Assembly (NCBI GenBank): GCA_018334165.1
Contig: JAGXTB010000215.1
Coordinates: 1-38,052, forward strand
DNA from: Sphingomonadales bacterium
GTDB taxonomy: Bacteria; Pseudomonadota; Alphaproteobacteria; Sphingomonadales; Sphingomonadaceae
Direction: 5' to 3'
DNA length: 38,052 nt
A program made the position numbers and the translations under genes. The notes under the pieces were generated by a model that did no database searches, had not been told where the DNA came from, and saw nothing but the letters and a program-made list of their open reading frames with translations. This document shows positions 1-9,525 of the stretch, one piece after another (the first letter of the stretch is position 1; each line of letters begins with the position of its first letter).

Positions 1-2
1 TG

Positions 3-68
3 CAAAGCGGCTCGGGCGGGCGTGATAAAAAGCGCTGGTGGCAGCGCAAGAGCCCGGCCCCCGCCTGA
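3..68 (+). CDS. C-terminal tail of an upstream CDS (partial, product unknown)
   Basis: Open frame from the window edge reading QSGSGGRDKKRWWQRKSPAPA* ending at TGA 66-68; basic/aromatic tail looks coding but is very short. Confidence 0.3.
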   Translation, partial: QSGSGGRDKKRWWQRKSPAPA

Positions 69-183
69 GCGCGCAGTCCATGCAGTTCACCGAGGTGCTA
101 TTGACATTTCGGTAAGTTGAGCGGGATAAGTCTCTCCAAGCAACGTATCCATTCAGCGGATGCCGAAGCGGGAGAGATTCACG

Positions 184-1518
184 ATGGCTACCCAGGCAGC
201 AAGCCCCGAACAGTTCAAGTACCGTACCTCGCCCACAGTGACCGAGGCGTTCGAGAACTGGCTCAAGGATCACGCGCCCGAGCTTCCCAAGCATACCCAG
301 GAATGGGACGTTGCCCGCAGCGACATCTATGCCGAAGACCGCTGGCAGCCGATTTTTGCCGAGATGCGCGCCAAGGCCCCGGTCAACAAGATCACCGGAT
401 CGCCCTATGGTGACTATTGGAACGTCACCACGGTCAAGACGATCCAGCACGTCGAATCGCTGCCCGAACTCTATTCTTCATCGTGGGACAAAGGCGGGAT
501 CACGATTGCCGATCCGCCGGCCGATATCGACCCTGAGCGCCTGGCCGAACGCCGCCTGCCGATGTTCATCGCGATGGATCGGCCCGAACACACTGGCCAG
601 CGCCGCACCGTGGCCCCGGCCTTCACGCCCGGCGAAATCGAAAAGATGGCCACCGAAGTGCGGATGCGCACCGCCGCCGTGCTCGATAGCTTGCCAATCG
701 GTGAGCAGTTTGACTGGGTCGACAAGGTCTCGATCGAGCTGACCACCGGCATGCTTGCAATCCTGTTCGGCTTTCCCTGGGAAGACCGCCGCCTGCTGAC
801 TTTCTGGTCCGACTGGGCCGGCGGGGGCGAACTGACTTTTGCGCGCGAACTGCACGACACCCGCTGGGAAATCTTCCAGGAGATGGCGCACTATTTCAAG
901 ACGCTGTGGATCGACCGGATGGGCAAGCCGCCCAGCCGAGACCTGATCTCGATGATGATCCATTCGGACGCGATGAAGGACATGAGCCCGCAGACATTCA
1001 TGGGCAATCTGATCCTGCTGATCGTCGGCGGCAACGACACCACCCGCAACACCATGTCGAGCATCGTCCACGCGCTCGACAAGTTCCCCGATCAGCGTGC
1101 GCTGTTCGAACGCGATCCCTCGGTGATCCCCAACGGGGTGCAGGAATGCATCCGCTATGCGACCCCGCTGGCGCATATGCGCCGCACCGCGACCGAAGAT
1201 GCCGACCTGTTCGGCAATCAGGTCAAGAAGGGTGACAAGCTGGCCTTGTGGTACATCTCGGCCAACCACGACGAAGAAGTCTTCGCCGAACCCGAAAAGC
1301 TGATCCTGACCCGCGAGAATGCCCGGCGGCACGTTGCCTTCGGTTACGGCATCCACCGCTGCGTCGGCGCGCGGCTGGCCGAATTGCAGCTCAAGGTGCT
1401 GATGGAAGAAATGCACAAGCGGCGGATGCGGGTGCATGTGACGGGCGCGGTTGACCGGGTGAAGGCCAATTTCGTCCACGGGTTCCGCAAGCTGGAAACC
1501 ACCATCGAGAAATTCTGA
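184..1518 (+). CDS. Cytochrome P450, CYP153-type (alkane/terminal hydroxylase family)
   Basis: Heme-binding FGYGIHRCVGARLAE; I-helix GGNDTTRN; CYP153-like overall sequence. Start at 184 preferred over 160 because GGGAGA precedes ATG 184. Confidence 0.9.
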   Translation: MATQAASPEQFKYRTSPTVTEAFENWLKDHAPELPKHTQEWDVARSDIYAEDRWQPIFAEMRAKAPVNKITGSPYGDYWNVTTVKTIQHVESLPELYSSSWDKGGITIADPPADIDPERLAERRLPMFIAMDRPEHTGQRRTVAPAFTPGEIEKMATEVRMRTAAVLDSLPIGEQFDWVDKVSIELTTGMLAILFGFPWEDRRLLTFWSDWAGGGELTFARELHDTRWEIFQEMAHYFKTLWIDRMGKPPSRDLISMMIHSDAMKDMSPQTFMGNLILLIVGGNDTTRNTMSSIVHALDKFPDQRALFERDPSVIPNGVQECIRYATPLAHMRRTATEDADLFGNQVKKGDKLALWYISANHDEEVFAEPEKLILTRENARRHVAFGYGIHRCVGARLAELQLKVLMEEMHKRRMRVHVTGAVDRVKANFVHGFRKLETTIEKF

Positions 1519-1590
1519 TCGCGGCGGTGTAACCAGCGCTCTGGTTTGACCGAACCGGGGGATCACGAACCCCTGCAACAGGATGTGCCA

Positions 1591-2079
1591 ATGACCCAGC
1601 TACCGCGCCGTTCGCTGCTCGGCTGGCTTGGAGCCGGAGCGGCTGGCACTGCGCTGGCGGCTTGCGGAAGCGGCCCCGCTGAGGCCAAGAGCTTTGCTAT
1701 CCAGTACAGCGATGCCGAATGGAAAAAGCGGCTGAACCGCGAACAGTACTATATCCTGCGCAAGAAGGGCACCGAAACGCCGGGCTCCTCGCCGCTGCTC
1801 AAGGAGCACCGCAAGGGCACCTTTGTCTGCGCCGGCTGCGCCCAGCCACTGTTTTCCAGCAGCACCAAGTACGACAGCCATACCGGCTGGCCCAGCTTCT
1901 GGCAGGCTTTGCCGCGCGCGATTGGCACTTCGACCGACTGGGACGTCGGCTATGCCCGCACTGAAGTGCATTGCAGTCGCTGCGGCGGCCATCAGGGCCA
2001 CGTGTTCAACGATGGCCCCCGGCCGACCGGCAAACGGTACTGCATCAACGGCGACGCGCTGCTGTTCAAGCCCGGTTAG
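1591..2079 (+). CDS. msrB: Peptide-methionine (R)-S-oxide reductase MsrB with export signal (Tat-like / lipobox)
   Basis: CxxC zinc pairs (CAGC, CSRCGGHQGHVFNDGP) and RYCINGDALLF active site; N-terminus PRRSLLGWLGAGAAGTALAAC. Confidence 0.9.
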   Translation: MTQLPRRSLLGWLGAGAAGTALAACGSGPAEAKSFAIQYSDAEWKKRLNREQYYILRKKGTETPGSSPLLKEHRKGTFVCAGCAQPLFSSSTKYDSHTGWPSFWQALPRAIGTSTDWDVGYARTEVHCSRCGGHQGHVFNDGPRPTGKRYCINGDALLFKPG

Positions 2080-3830
2080 GGGCGGACTTTCCAGACTTTG
2101 AGCGTGCCGGCACTGGCAGGAAGCGGCACGGGTTCCAGCCAGGCCGGGGCCTGTCCGGCGAGCAGACGGGCCATCAGCCCCTTGGGCTCCATCGCGGCAT
2201 AGTTGCGCGCTTCGACCAGGTCACCGCAGGCGATCAGATAAGCGGCTTTGTGCTGGCGGACATACTCTTCGGCCTTGGCCGGATCGCTGGTGTAGGCGCG
2301 GATCACATCGCCCATCTGCACGGCGGCGCGGTGGTGGTTGGTGGCGATCACGCTGTGACGGGTATGGCGCAGCAGCGCAGGGCCGATCTCGAACGGAGCG
2401 AAAATCTTCGCTGGCGGCAAGGCCTGCAGCGCGGGCAGCGATTCAGGCAGGCTGCACCCGCGGCCCAGCACCGGAGCCTCGCCATGTGGGTCGGCCGCGG
2501 GTGGGGCGAAGTGGCTTTTCAGTTTGCCCGCGGCAAAGCCCGGGACCAGCACCAGCATGATCAGCGGCAAGACCAGCAGCCGCGCGGCCAGCTTCATCTC
2601 GCTCGCGCGGCGCAGCCATTCGGAAATCGCATAGCCCAGCGGCACCGTCGCGACGGCTGCCGCCACCGCGCTGAAGCGCGCGACCAGCAGCGCAATCACC
2701 AGCGATCCGGCCAACACCAGCGCGAAGTCCCTCAGACGTTCGCGGCGGCCATTGCTAGCGCCCAGAAAGCACAGCCCGGCGACCACCAGCGCGGCCAAAG
2801 GCGGCACCACCATCTGCACCATGTTGGGCCAGTCCTGGCGGGTCACCGGCAGGCCTTCGAGCACATTGTTGTACCAGACCTGGCGGACCAAGGGATCGAG
2901 CGCGGCGAAGGGACCGGCCATGCAGGTGGGGGTCAGTGCAAGGTAAGCAGCCCCGGTCAGCGCGGCAGCGCCGCCCAGCAGTGCAGCGATGACCAGCGGT
3001 GAGGCTTTCTCAATTCGGGCGATCATGCCGACCAGCAGCGCCGCCAAGGTAAAGCCGATCAGGTAAGTCGGGGTCACCGTGTCGCAATGCGTGTCGAACA
3101 CAGGCCCACGCGTCAGGGCAAACGTGGCGATAGACGTCAGCGCCAGGCTGGCGAGCATCTGCACCAGCCAGCCGCGCTGCGCGGGATCGCGCAGCCATTT
3201 GAGGCTGAGAACGGCGGCAAACAGCGCCGCGAAGGGCAGCAGCTCCAGACTGATCGACAGCCCGAGCGCAAGCGCAATGCCGATCACTCGCCCGCCGCGT
3301 TTAGCGCTGGACGAGAGCAGGCCATTGATCGCGGCCAGTTCGGCGACGATCTGCCAACCGTGGTGGTCGATCCGCATCGGCTGGAGCTGGGTCAGCGCCG
3401 CCAGGGCCATGATCCAGACCAGGCAGGTGGCATAGGCGGCGCGTGTCCCAAACAGCTTGAGAGCAATCCGCGCGGTCAGCAGCATGGCACACAGCAGGGT
3501 CAGCAGCGGCACGATCACCGCTGCGGCCAGCTCGGCCATGGCTTGCCCGATGAACGGCTTCAGCAGCAGGATCACCAAGGCCAGCGGCGCATCGACCAGC
3601 CGCGACCAATGGGTCGCAACCCCGGCCGGTGCATCGATCCGGTATTGGTGCAGGTCGAACCAATGTTGCCCAGCCAGCAGGTCGCGAACCTGGACCAGCC
3701 GCAGCACATCGTCGGGATCGGCCAGCTGAAAGCTGGTGATTTGCGCCCAGTTGCGCACAACCAGCATCGCAGCCACGCCCAGCCAGGCGAGCACAATCCG
3801 CTGCCAGAAAAACCTTGGTGTCTGGGTCAT
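2076..3830 (-). CDS. Multi-TM protein resembling GT-C/oligosaccharyltransferase-type membrane glycosyltransferase
   Basis: 584 aa, many hydrophobic helices, early DPDDVLRL acidic motif in the first periplasmic loop position; adjacent GtrA gene. Confidence 0.6.
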   Translation of the reverse strand: MTQTPRFFWQRIVLAWLGVAAMLVVRNWAQITSFQLADPDDVLRLVQVRDLLAGQHWFDLHQYRIDAPAGVATHWSRLVDAPLALVILLLKPFIGQAMAELAAAVIVPLLTLLCAMLLTARIALKLFGTRAAYATCLVWIMALAALTQLQPMRIDHHGWQIVAELAAINGLLSSSAKRGGRVIGIALALGLSISLELLPFAALFAAVLSLKWLRDPAQRGWLVQMLASLALTSIATFALTRGPVFDTHCDTVTPTYLIGFTLAALLVGMIARIEKASPLVIAALLGGAAALTGAAYLALTPTCMAGPFAALDPLVRQVWYNNVLEGLPVTRQDWPNMVQMVVPPLAALVVAGLCFLGASNGRRERLRDFALVLAGSLVIALLVARFSAVAAAVATVPLGYAISEWLRRASEMKLAARLLVLPLIMLVLVPGFAAGKLKSHFAPPAADPHGEAPVLGRGCSLPESLPALQALPPAKIFAPFEIGPALLRHTRHSVIATNHHRAAVQMGDVIRAYTSDPAKAEEYVRQHKAAYLIACGDLVEARNYAAMEPKGLMARLLAGQAPAWLEPVPLPASAGTLKVWKVRP

Positions 3831-4243
3831 GCAGCAGCGTCCCGGCGGAACACGACAACATCGCGCAGCAGCCAGGTGACAGTGAAGCTGGCACCGACCG
3901 CGACCAGCTTGGCAAGGCGCGGATCAAGCCCCAGCATTGTGCCGCCCGCGACGATCGCGGTGGTAACGCCCAGCCCGATCAGCGCGGAAACCACGAACAG
4001 CGCCTTCTGGCGGGTGCGGGCCGCGCCGCCAGCGGCGACGCTATCGGTAAAGACCTTGCGGCTGGAAACCAGCCAGTGGACCACGATCCCGACACAGTAC
4101 CCCAGCGCGGCGGCAAGGCCGGGCATCGCATTCAGTTCGAGCAGCGCCAGGAAGCTCGCCATATCGCAGCCCAGCGCGATCACGCTGGCCCCGAGGTAGC
4201 GCAGCAGCACCACCCGGCGCAGTTGCTGGAGATAGGCCAGCAT
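3827..4243 (-). CDS. GtrA family membrane protein
   Basis: 138 aa, four predicted TM segments, GtrA-like pattern (FLRYLGAS...ALCD.../VHWLVSSRKVF); 4-nt overlap with downstream gene. Confidence 0.75.
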   Translation of the reverse strand: MLAYLQQLRRVVLLRYLGASVIALGCDMASFLALLELNAMPGLAAALGYCVGIVVHWLVSSRKVFTDSVAAGGAARTRQKALFVVSALIGLGVTTAIVAGGTMLGLDPRLAKLVAVGASFTVTWLLRDVVVFRRDAAA

Positions 4244-4254
4244 CGCCTCGTTCC

Positions 4255-5877
4255 TCAGGCCGCGTCGCGGCGCTTGGCGGGAGCGATGCGTTCGGGCACT
4301 TCGCGCACCGAGGCAAGCGCGGCGGCCTGATCTTCGCTCACTTCGCGGCGGGTCTCGGGCAGTTTCACTTGTTTGCCCTCGTCACCGGCTTCGTGATACT
4401 CGGCGTCCTCGTTGACGCACCAGGTGTCATAGACCCGCGACCCGGCAATGATGTTCTCCACCGTGAGCATCGCGGTCATCATCGCGTGGTCCTGGTTGTT
4501 GTAACGGTGCATGCCGTTGCGGCCGACCAGGTGCAGCGTGGGATGGCGCTCTTCCAGCTCCATGCGCATCGCGGCGACGTGGGAAGCGTAGTCTTCGTCA
4601 TAGACCGGATAGGCCTTTTCCTGACGGACAACCGCGCCGCCGATCACTTGTTCGGCCGAAACCAGGCCGAGCTGGGCCAGCTCGCGGGTGGCGAGTTCGA
4701 TCAGGTCCGCATCGCTCGACGACCACAGCCCGTCGCCTTCGAAGCAGAAGTATTCGAGCCCGACACAGGCCACGCTTTCATCGGGTACCATTTCGGGCGA
4801 CCACGAGCGGAAATTCTGGATCCGGCCGACCTTCACCTTGCTGTCGTGGATATAGATCCAGTTGTCGGGGAACAGGTCGTCGGACTTGATCTTGAGCGCC
4901 ACGGTCAGGAAGTCGCGGTAGCGCAGCTGCTTGGCGTTGAGCGTGGTCGCGGGCAGCGGGTGCAGCCGCGCGGCAAGTTCGCGCATCGGCGCCGAGCTGA
5001 TGGCGTGCCTGGCCTTGATCGTGACTTCGCCGCCATCATGCGTGGCGGTCATGCGCCAGCCGCCCTGGCCATCGCCAAAGGACATTGGGGCAAGCTGCTT
5101 GAGCGCGTGGCCCATCAGCACTTCGCCCTTGCCGGTGGCCTGCATCTTGGCGCGCGCGGCGTCCCACATCATGCCGGGGCCCTGGCGCGGGTAGCGGAAG
5201 GTTTCGAGCAGGGTTTTGACTTCCTGCCCGTCGTTGGGCCGCTTGTTGAGGCCCAGGCTGCGCTTCAGCCCATCGACCACTGCGCCCCACAGCGACAGGC
5301 CCTTGATCCGCTGCGCGGCCCAGTCGGCGCTCATTTCGTCGCAGGGCATGCCCCAGACCTTCTCGGTATAGGTCTTGAAGAAGATCGAATAGAGCTTCCA
5401 GCCGAACTGGTTCACGGTCCAGTCCTCGAAGCTTTTGACCGCCTTGTTCGGAAATAGCTGCGCTTTGGCGAAGCTCAGCATGCACAGCGTCGAACGGATA
5501 ATGCCCAGGTTCCACAGCGCCTCGAAAGCGCGCAGCGGGTAGCTGTAGAATTTGCCCTCGTAATAGATCCGGCTCATCCGCGGGCGCTGGATGAAATCGT
5601 CGGGCAGAATCTCGTTCCACAGATCGACGACTTGTTGGCTCTTCGAAAAGAACCGGTGCCCGCCGATATCGAAGCGGTAGCCTTCGTGTTCCACGGTGCG
5701 GCTGATCCCGCCAACATAGGTCGGATCTTTCTCGATCACCGCGACCGTGAGGCCAGCCTTGGTCAAAAGGTAACCGGCGGTCAGGCCCGCAGGCCCCGCG
5801 CCGATAATCGCCACATCGACCACTTTTCCGCGGGATTTGGCGCGCTTTGACGCCCCAGTGAAGCCAGCAACAGACAT
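4255..5877 (-). CDS. NAD(P)/FAD-dependent oxidoreductase (amine oxidase / UDP-galactopyranose mutase-like)
   Basis: VDVAIIGAGPAGLTAGYLLTKAGLTVAVIEKD Rossmann motif; GGHRFFSK; start at MSVAGFTGASK (5877). Confidence 0.85.
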   Translation of the reverse strand: MSVAGFTGASKRAKSRGKVVDVAIIGAGPAGLTAGYLLTKAGLTVAVIEKDPTYVGGISRTVEHEGYRFDIGGHRFFSKSQQVVDLWNEILPDDFIQRPRMSRIYYEGKFYSYPLRAFEALWNLGIIRSTLCMLSFAKAQLFPNKAVKSFEDWTVNQFGWKLYSIFFKTYTEKVWGMPCDEMSADWAAQRIKGLSLWGAVVDGLKRSLGLNKRPNDGQEVKTLLETFRYPRQGPGMMWDAARAKMQATGKGEVLMGHALKQLAPMSFGDGQGGWRMTATHDGGEVTIKARHAISSAPMRELAARLHPLPATTLNAKQLRYRDFLTVALKIKSDDLFPDNWIYIHDSKVKVGRIQNFRSWSPEMVPDESVACVGLEYFCFEGDGLWSSSDADLIELATRELAQLGLVSAEQVIGGAVVRQEKAYPVYDEDYASHVAAMRMELEERHPTLHLVGRNGMHRYNNQDHAMMTAMLTVENIIAGSRVYDTWCVNEDAEYHEAGDEGKQVKLPETRREVSEDQAAALASVREVPERIAPAKRRDAA

Positions 5878-5921
5878 TTTGCCCCCAATTGGAATGTGCC
5901 GGCAGGAGTGAAGGAAAATGC

Positions 5922-6575
5922 CTAATCGTTGGTTAACGCGCGCTCGGATTTTGGCGCAATTGTGCTGACTTCGCGCGGCTCTTGCAGGCGCCAGGCCAGC
6001 TCTGCCAGTTCGTCGAGCCGGAAGCCCTGCTGGAACACCAGACCATGCATCCCGCCACGCCGCCAGCGCACCCGGGCATGAAGCTCGGGGAGCTGGGGCG
6101 CATTGATCCGCACCTGGGCGTGGATCGGCAGCCGCCGCTCGATCGCGACCGCACCGCCGTGCTGCGAAATGTCGCACAGCACTCCAGCCTCGCTCAGGCC
6201 ATCGGCAGTGACCAGCAGCGGCAGAGGCGGATCCAGCCGCAGCCGCAAATGGCGCTTGGGGAAGGGGCCGCTTTCATCGATCAGGGTGTGAATGTCGATC
6301 GGGGCCTGGATGAAGCGAAAGCCGGCCTGTTCGCCTTGCTGCCAGGCACGCTCGATGGCCAGGCGTTCGCCATTGCCCAGTTCCAGCTCGCAAGTGGGAT
6401 CGATTGCGAGCGGATGGAACAACCGGACCTTGAGCCCGCGGTCCGAAACATCGCGGACCAGGCACAAGAACTCCCCCGCCTCCAGCATCAGTTTCCCCGC
6501 GCGCAGCAGCAGCGTATAGCGCCTGCCGCTGCGCTGATCGCCCGTCGTTGCTGTTTTGCTGCGCCGTTCAGCCAT
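5922..6575 (-). CDS. PilZ domain-containing protein
   Basis: Two PilZ-like modules (R..RY...L; VRDVSDRGLKV; CDISQHGGAV); start MAERRSK at 6575. Confidence 0.65.
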   Translation of the reverse strand: MAERRSKTATTGDQRSGRRYTLLLRAGKLMLEAGEFLCLVRDVSDRGLKVRLFHPLAIDPTCELELGNGERLAIERAWQQGEQAGFRFIQAPIDIHTLIDESGPFPKRHLRLRLDPPLPLLVTADGLSEAGVLCDISQHGGAVAIERRLPIHAQVRINAPQLPELHARVRWRRGGMHGLVFQQGFRLDELAELAWRLQEPREVSTIAPKSERALTND

Positions 6576-6691
6576 GGGGTCCTCCGCGCGGGGCCTGCTT
6601 TTGTGCCTGCGCTTGGGGACCCTGCTAGCCATTCGTGGCGAAGGTCGGTTGAATGGGTGGCTAGGGGAGTCTGCGTGGTTTGGGCTGGTGG

Positions 6692-6773
6692 TGCGGACGG
6701 TGGGACTCGAACCCACACGAGCAAGGCTCAGGGGATTTTAAGTCCCCGGCGTCTACCATTCCGCCACGTCCGC
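6692..6773 (-). tRNA. tRNA-Leu (anticodon UAA)
   Basis: Minus strand GCGGACG...GGGGA-CTTAAAA-TCCCC...GTGGGTTCGAGTCCCAC...CGTCCGCA: acceptor stem, anticodon loop CTTAAAA, variable arm and T-arm present. Confidence 0.93.
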
Positions 6774-6793
6774 CCGGAGGCCGGCGTATTTCT

Positions 6794-6929
6794 GCCCATG
6801 CCGGGCTGCAAATGGCACTGTTCTGCGCTTCCAGTTCCACCTTCCGACAACCCTGAGCTTGTCGAAGGGTGCGCGCTGGTTCTCGAACAGCACCATTTTC
6901 GCCTCGGCCTGAGCAGAACTACACCGACC
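6794..6929 (+). repeat. Dispersed intergenic repeat, copy 1
   Basis: Shares blocks CCATGCCGGGCTGC, TTCTGCGCTTCC, GCGCGCYGGTTCTC, CGGCCTGAGC with 28426-28550; contains a CCTGAGCTTGTCGAAGGG hairpin. Confidence 0.8.
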
Positions 6930-6996
6930 TCCGTCGGTCAGATAGGCGAAGGCTTGGGAAATTGCGAGTCAGTGAGAGCGCGGCTGTGGCCGGATT

Positions 6997-7278
6997 CTAA
7001 TCCCCGTTCAAACGCGCGCGCATTTCCTTGCCGGGCTTGAAGTAGGGAACCTTCTTGCCGGGCACGCTGACGCTTTCGCCGGTGCGCGGGTTGCGGCCTT
7101 TGCGGGCGTCACGTTCGCGGGTGGAAAAGGCGCCGAAGCCGCGCAGTTCAACCCGGCCGCCCGAGGCCAGCCGCGCGGCGATCTCATCAAAGAAAGTGCC
7201 GACGATTTTTTCGATTTCTTCCGTGCGGAGCCCGGGATTCTCTTGGGCCAGCACTTGCAGCAGTTCAGAACGGATCAT
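6997..7278 (-). CDS. ihfB: Integration host factor subunit beta
   Basis: [17 protein letters not shown]...[50 protein letters not shown]; classic HU/IHF family. Confidence 0.93.
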   Translation of the reverse strand: MIRSELLQVLAQENPGLRTEEIEKIVGTFFDEIAARLASGGRVELRGFGAFSTRERDARKGRNPRTGESVSVPGKKVPYFKPGKEMRARLNGD

Positions 7279-7428
7279 TTCACGCCTTTCAGCGGACAGC
7301 CCGCGGGCGGTCCGTACCTCGATTGGTAAAAAGCGCGGCGCAGCTTCCGACCCGGAACAAGCAGCACTGCACAAAGCGGATACTGCCAAATGCAGCCCGC
7401 ACACGCAATCGAAGAATATGGTAAAAAA

Positions 7429-7770
7429 TTACAATTTTTCGGCGAGCAGGTCCGCAGGGGCGATCCCCAGCCGTTCGATCCGCCGGGCAATGACCGGCCA
7501 TTCGCGCGAAAGGAACAACTCGCGCTCGCTGCTGCGCAATTTCTCTGCCGCGCCGCGCGCGACATACATGCCGACCCCGCGCTGTACCTCAACCAGTCCG
7601 TCGAGCTGGAACTGCTGGTAAGCCTTGGCCACGGTCAGCGGATTGGCGCCTTGATCGGCGGCAAAGGCCCGGACCGAGGGCAGCATAGTGCCCTCACCAT
7701 AAGTGCCATCGATGATCGCCGCGGCAATAATGTCGCGCAGTTTGAGGTAGACGGGCTTGGAATCGCTCAT
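7429..7770 (-). CDS. GntR family transcriptional regulator (short YtrA-like form)
   Basis: 113 aa; wHTH YLKLRDIIAAAIIDGTYGEGTMLPSVRAFAADQGANPLTVAKAYQQFQLDGLVEVQRGVGMYV. Confidence 0.85.
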   Translation of the reverse strand: MSDSKPVYLKLRDIIAAAIIDGTYGEGTMLPSVRAFAADQGANPLTVAKAYQQFQLDGLVEVQRGVGMYVARGAAEKLRSSERELFLSREWPVIARRIERLGIAPADLLAEKL

Positions 7771-7951
7771 GGTGCATCAGTGCCATAATACAGCGGGTCA
7801 GGCAAGCCAAATGCGCTGATGTCATCAATACGCAACAAAGCAACACGCGCAGCGAATTTCGCTTCACTCTGGCGAAATCGCGGCTAGTCTCCCACGCCAT
7901 GCAAGCGGCCGCACAGACGGGCCGCCGTTCGGACTATTCGGGGAGTTTCTC

Positions 7952-9520
7952 ATGAAAGATATGGCCTTGTGGAACGAGGGCGATTGGGTCGCGGCTATCG
8001 CGGCAATCATCTTGGCGATGTTTCTCGCCGTCGGAATTGCGATTGCGGGTAGTCGCAAGCCCGAAGTGTTCGGCCATCCCAAGGGCTTGTTCATGTTGTT
8101 CTTCGCTGAAATGTGGGAACGGTTCAGCTTCTACGGGATGCGCGGCATTCTAGTGTTCTATCTGGTGCAGCACTGGCTATTTTCCGAAGGTGAAAGCAGT
8201 CTGATGCTCGGCGCCTATGGCTCGCTCGTCTATATTACCCCGCTGTTCGGCGGGTGGTTGGCTGACCGCTATCTGGGACAACGCAAGGCGGTGCTATTTG
8301 GCGGTGTGCTGTTGGCGGCAGGCCACCTGTTCATGGTGTTTGAGGGTGTTGGCGGACAGAATGATCCGACGATCAACGTGTTCTGGCTGGCGCTTGCGCT
8401 GATCATTGTAGGTTCGGGCTTTCTCAAGGCCAACATTTCGGTGCTGGTCGGCCAGCTCTACAAGCGGACCGATACCCGGCGAGACGCCGCCTACACCATT
8501 TTCTACATGGGTATCAATTTGGGCGCAGCGGCGGGCGGCATTCTGGTTGGCTATCTGGGGCAGACCATCGGCTGGGCCTATGGCTTCGGCCTGTCGGGCA
8601 TTGGCATGGTGGTGGGGCTTGCCGTGTTTGTCCTTGGCAAGTCGGCCCTGCGCGGCGCAGGCGAGGCTGTGGGCGCGCTAACCCGGCAGAAGGAAATGCT
8701 GATTTACGTCGGCGGGATCGCTGCGGTGGTGGTGATGTGGTTGCTGATTCAGTACCGCGACGCGATCCAGATCCTGCTGATCGTGAGCGGGCTCGGCCTG
8801 CTAGGCTATGTCCTTTATGAGGCTTTCAAACTGCCGAAGGAACCGCGCGAGCGAATCTTTGCGATCCTGTTCCTGATCGCTCTCAATCCGCTGTTTTGGG
8901 GCCTGTTCGACCAAGCACCGGGCAGCCTTAACCTCTACACTGACAAGTTTGTCGAGACGGGCAATATTCCAGCATCTGTGTTCCAGTCGATCAATCCGAT
9001 CTATATCATCTTGCTCGCTCCGCTGTTCGCGGCGTTGTGGCAGTGGCTGGGCAAGCGTGGTTTGGAGCCATCAGCCCCGGCCAAGTTCGCGTTGGCGCTA
9101 TTCCAGGTTGGCGCGGGCTTCTTGGTGTTTGCATGGGGTGCGCAGGCCGCTGGGATCGGGGCGATTACTCCGGTGATCTTCGTGTTCCTGCTTTACTTGC
9201 TACACACCACTGGTGAGCTGTGCCTCAGCCCGGTCGGCCTGTCGGCGATGAACCGACTTGCACCGACCTTTATGGCCAGTCTGATCATGGGCGCGTGGTT
9301 CTACATGACTGCGGTGGGCAGCTTCCTGGCGGGCAAGATCGGCGAGGCAACCGGGGGAGAAAGCGGCGAGCTGACACAGGAACTCGTACTCACCATCTAC
9401 AACCAGATCGGCTGGATCGCGATTGGAGTAGGCGTGGTTGTCCTGCTGCTTTCGCCAATCGTCAAACGCTGGATGCACCTCGATACGCTCGAGGATGCGC
9501 CTGAGGCCAAGGCGGAGTAG
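7952..9520 (+). CDS. POT/PTR family peptide MFS transporter
   Basis: FFAEMWERFSFYGMRGILVFYL signature; 12+ TM helices; 522 aa. Confidence 0.92.
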   Translation: MKDMALWNEGDWVAAIAAIILAMFLAVGIAIAGSRKPEVFGHPKGLFMLFFAEMWERFSFYGMRGILVFYLVQHWLFSEGESSLMLGAYGSLVYITPLFGGWLADRYLGQRKAVLFGGVLLAAGHLFMVFEGVGGQNDPTINVFWLALALIIVGSGFLKANISVLVGQLYKRTDTRRDAAYTIFYMGINLGAAAGGILVGYLGQTIGWAYGFGLSGIGMVVGLAVFVLGKSALRGAGEAVGALTRQKEMLIYVGGIAAVVVMWLLIQYRDAIQILLIVSGLGLLGYVLYEAFKLPKEPRERIFAILFLIALNPLFWGLFDQAPGSLNLYTDKFVETGNIPASVFQSINPIYIILLAPLFAALWQWLGKRGLEPSAPAKFALALFQVGAGFLVFAWGAQAAGIGAITPVIFVFLLYLLHTTGELCLSPVGLSAMNRLAPTFMASLIMGAWFYMTAVGSFLAGKIGEATGGESGELTQELVLTIYNQIGWIAIGVGVVVLLLSPIVKRWMHLDTLEDAPEAKAE

Positions 9521-9525
9521 CAGCA

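Noticed and set aside
6922-6937. Hairpin ACCGAC-CTCC-GTCGGT as an ihfB terminator
   Set aside because: No U-tract follows on the minus strand and it lies about 60 nt beyond the stop; kept only as part of the repeat neighbourhood.
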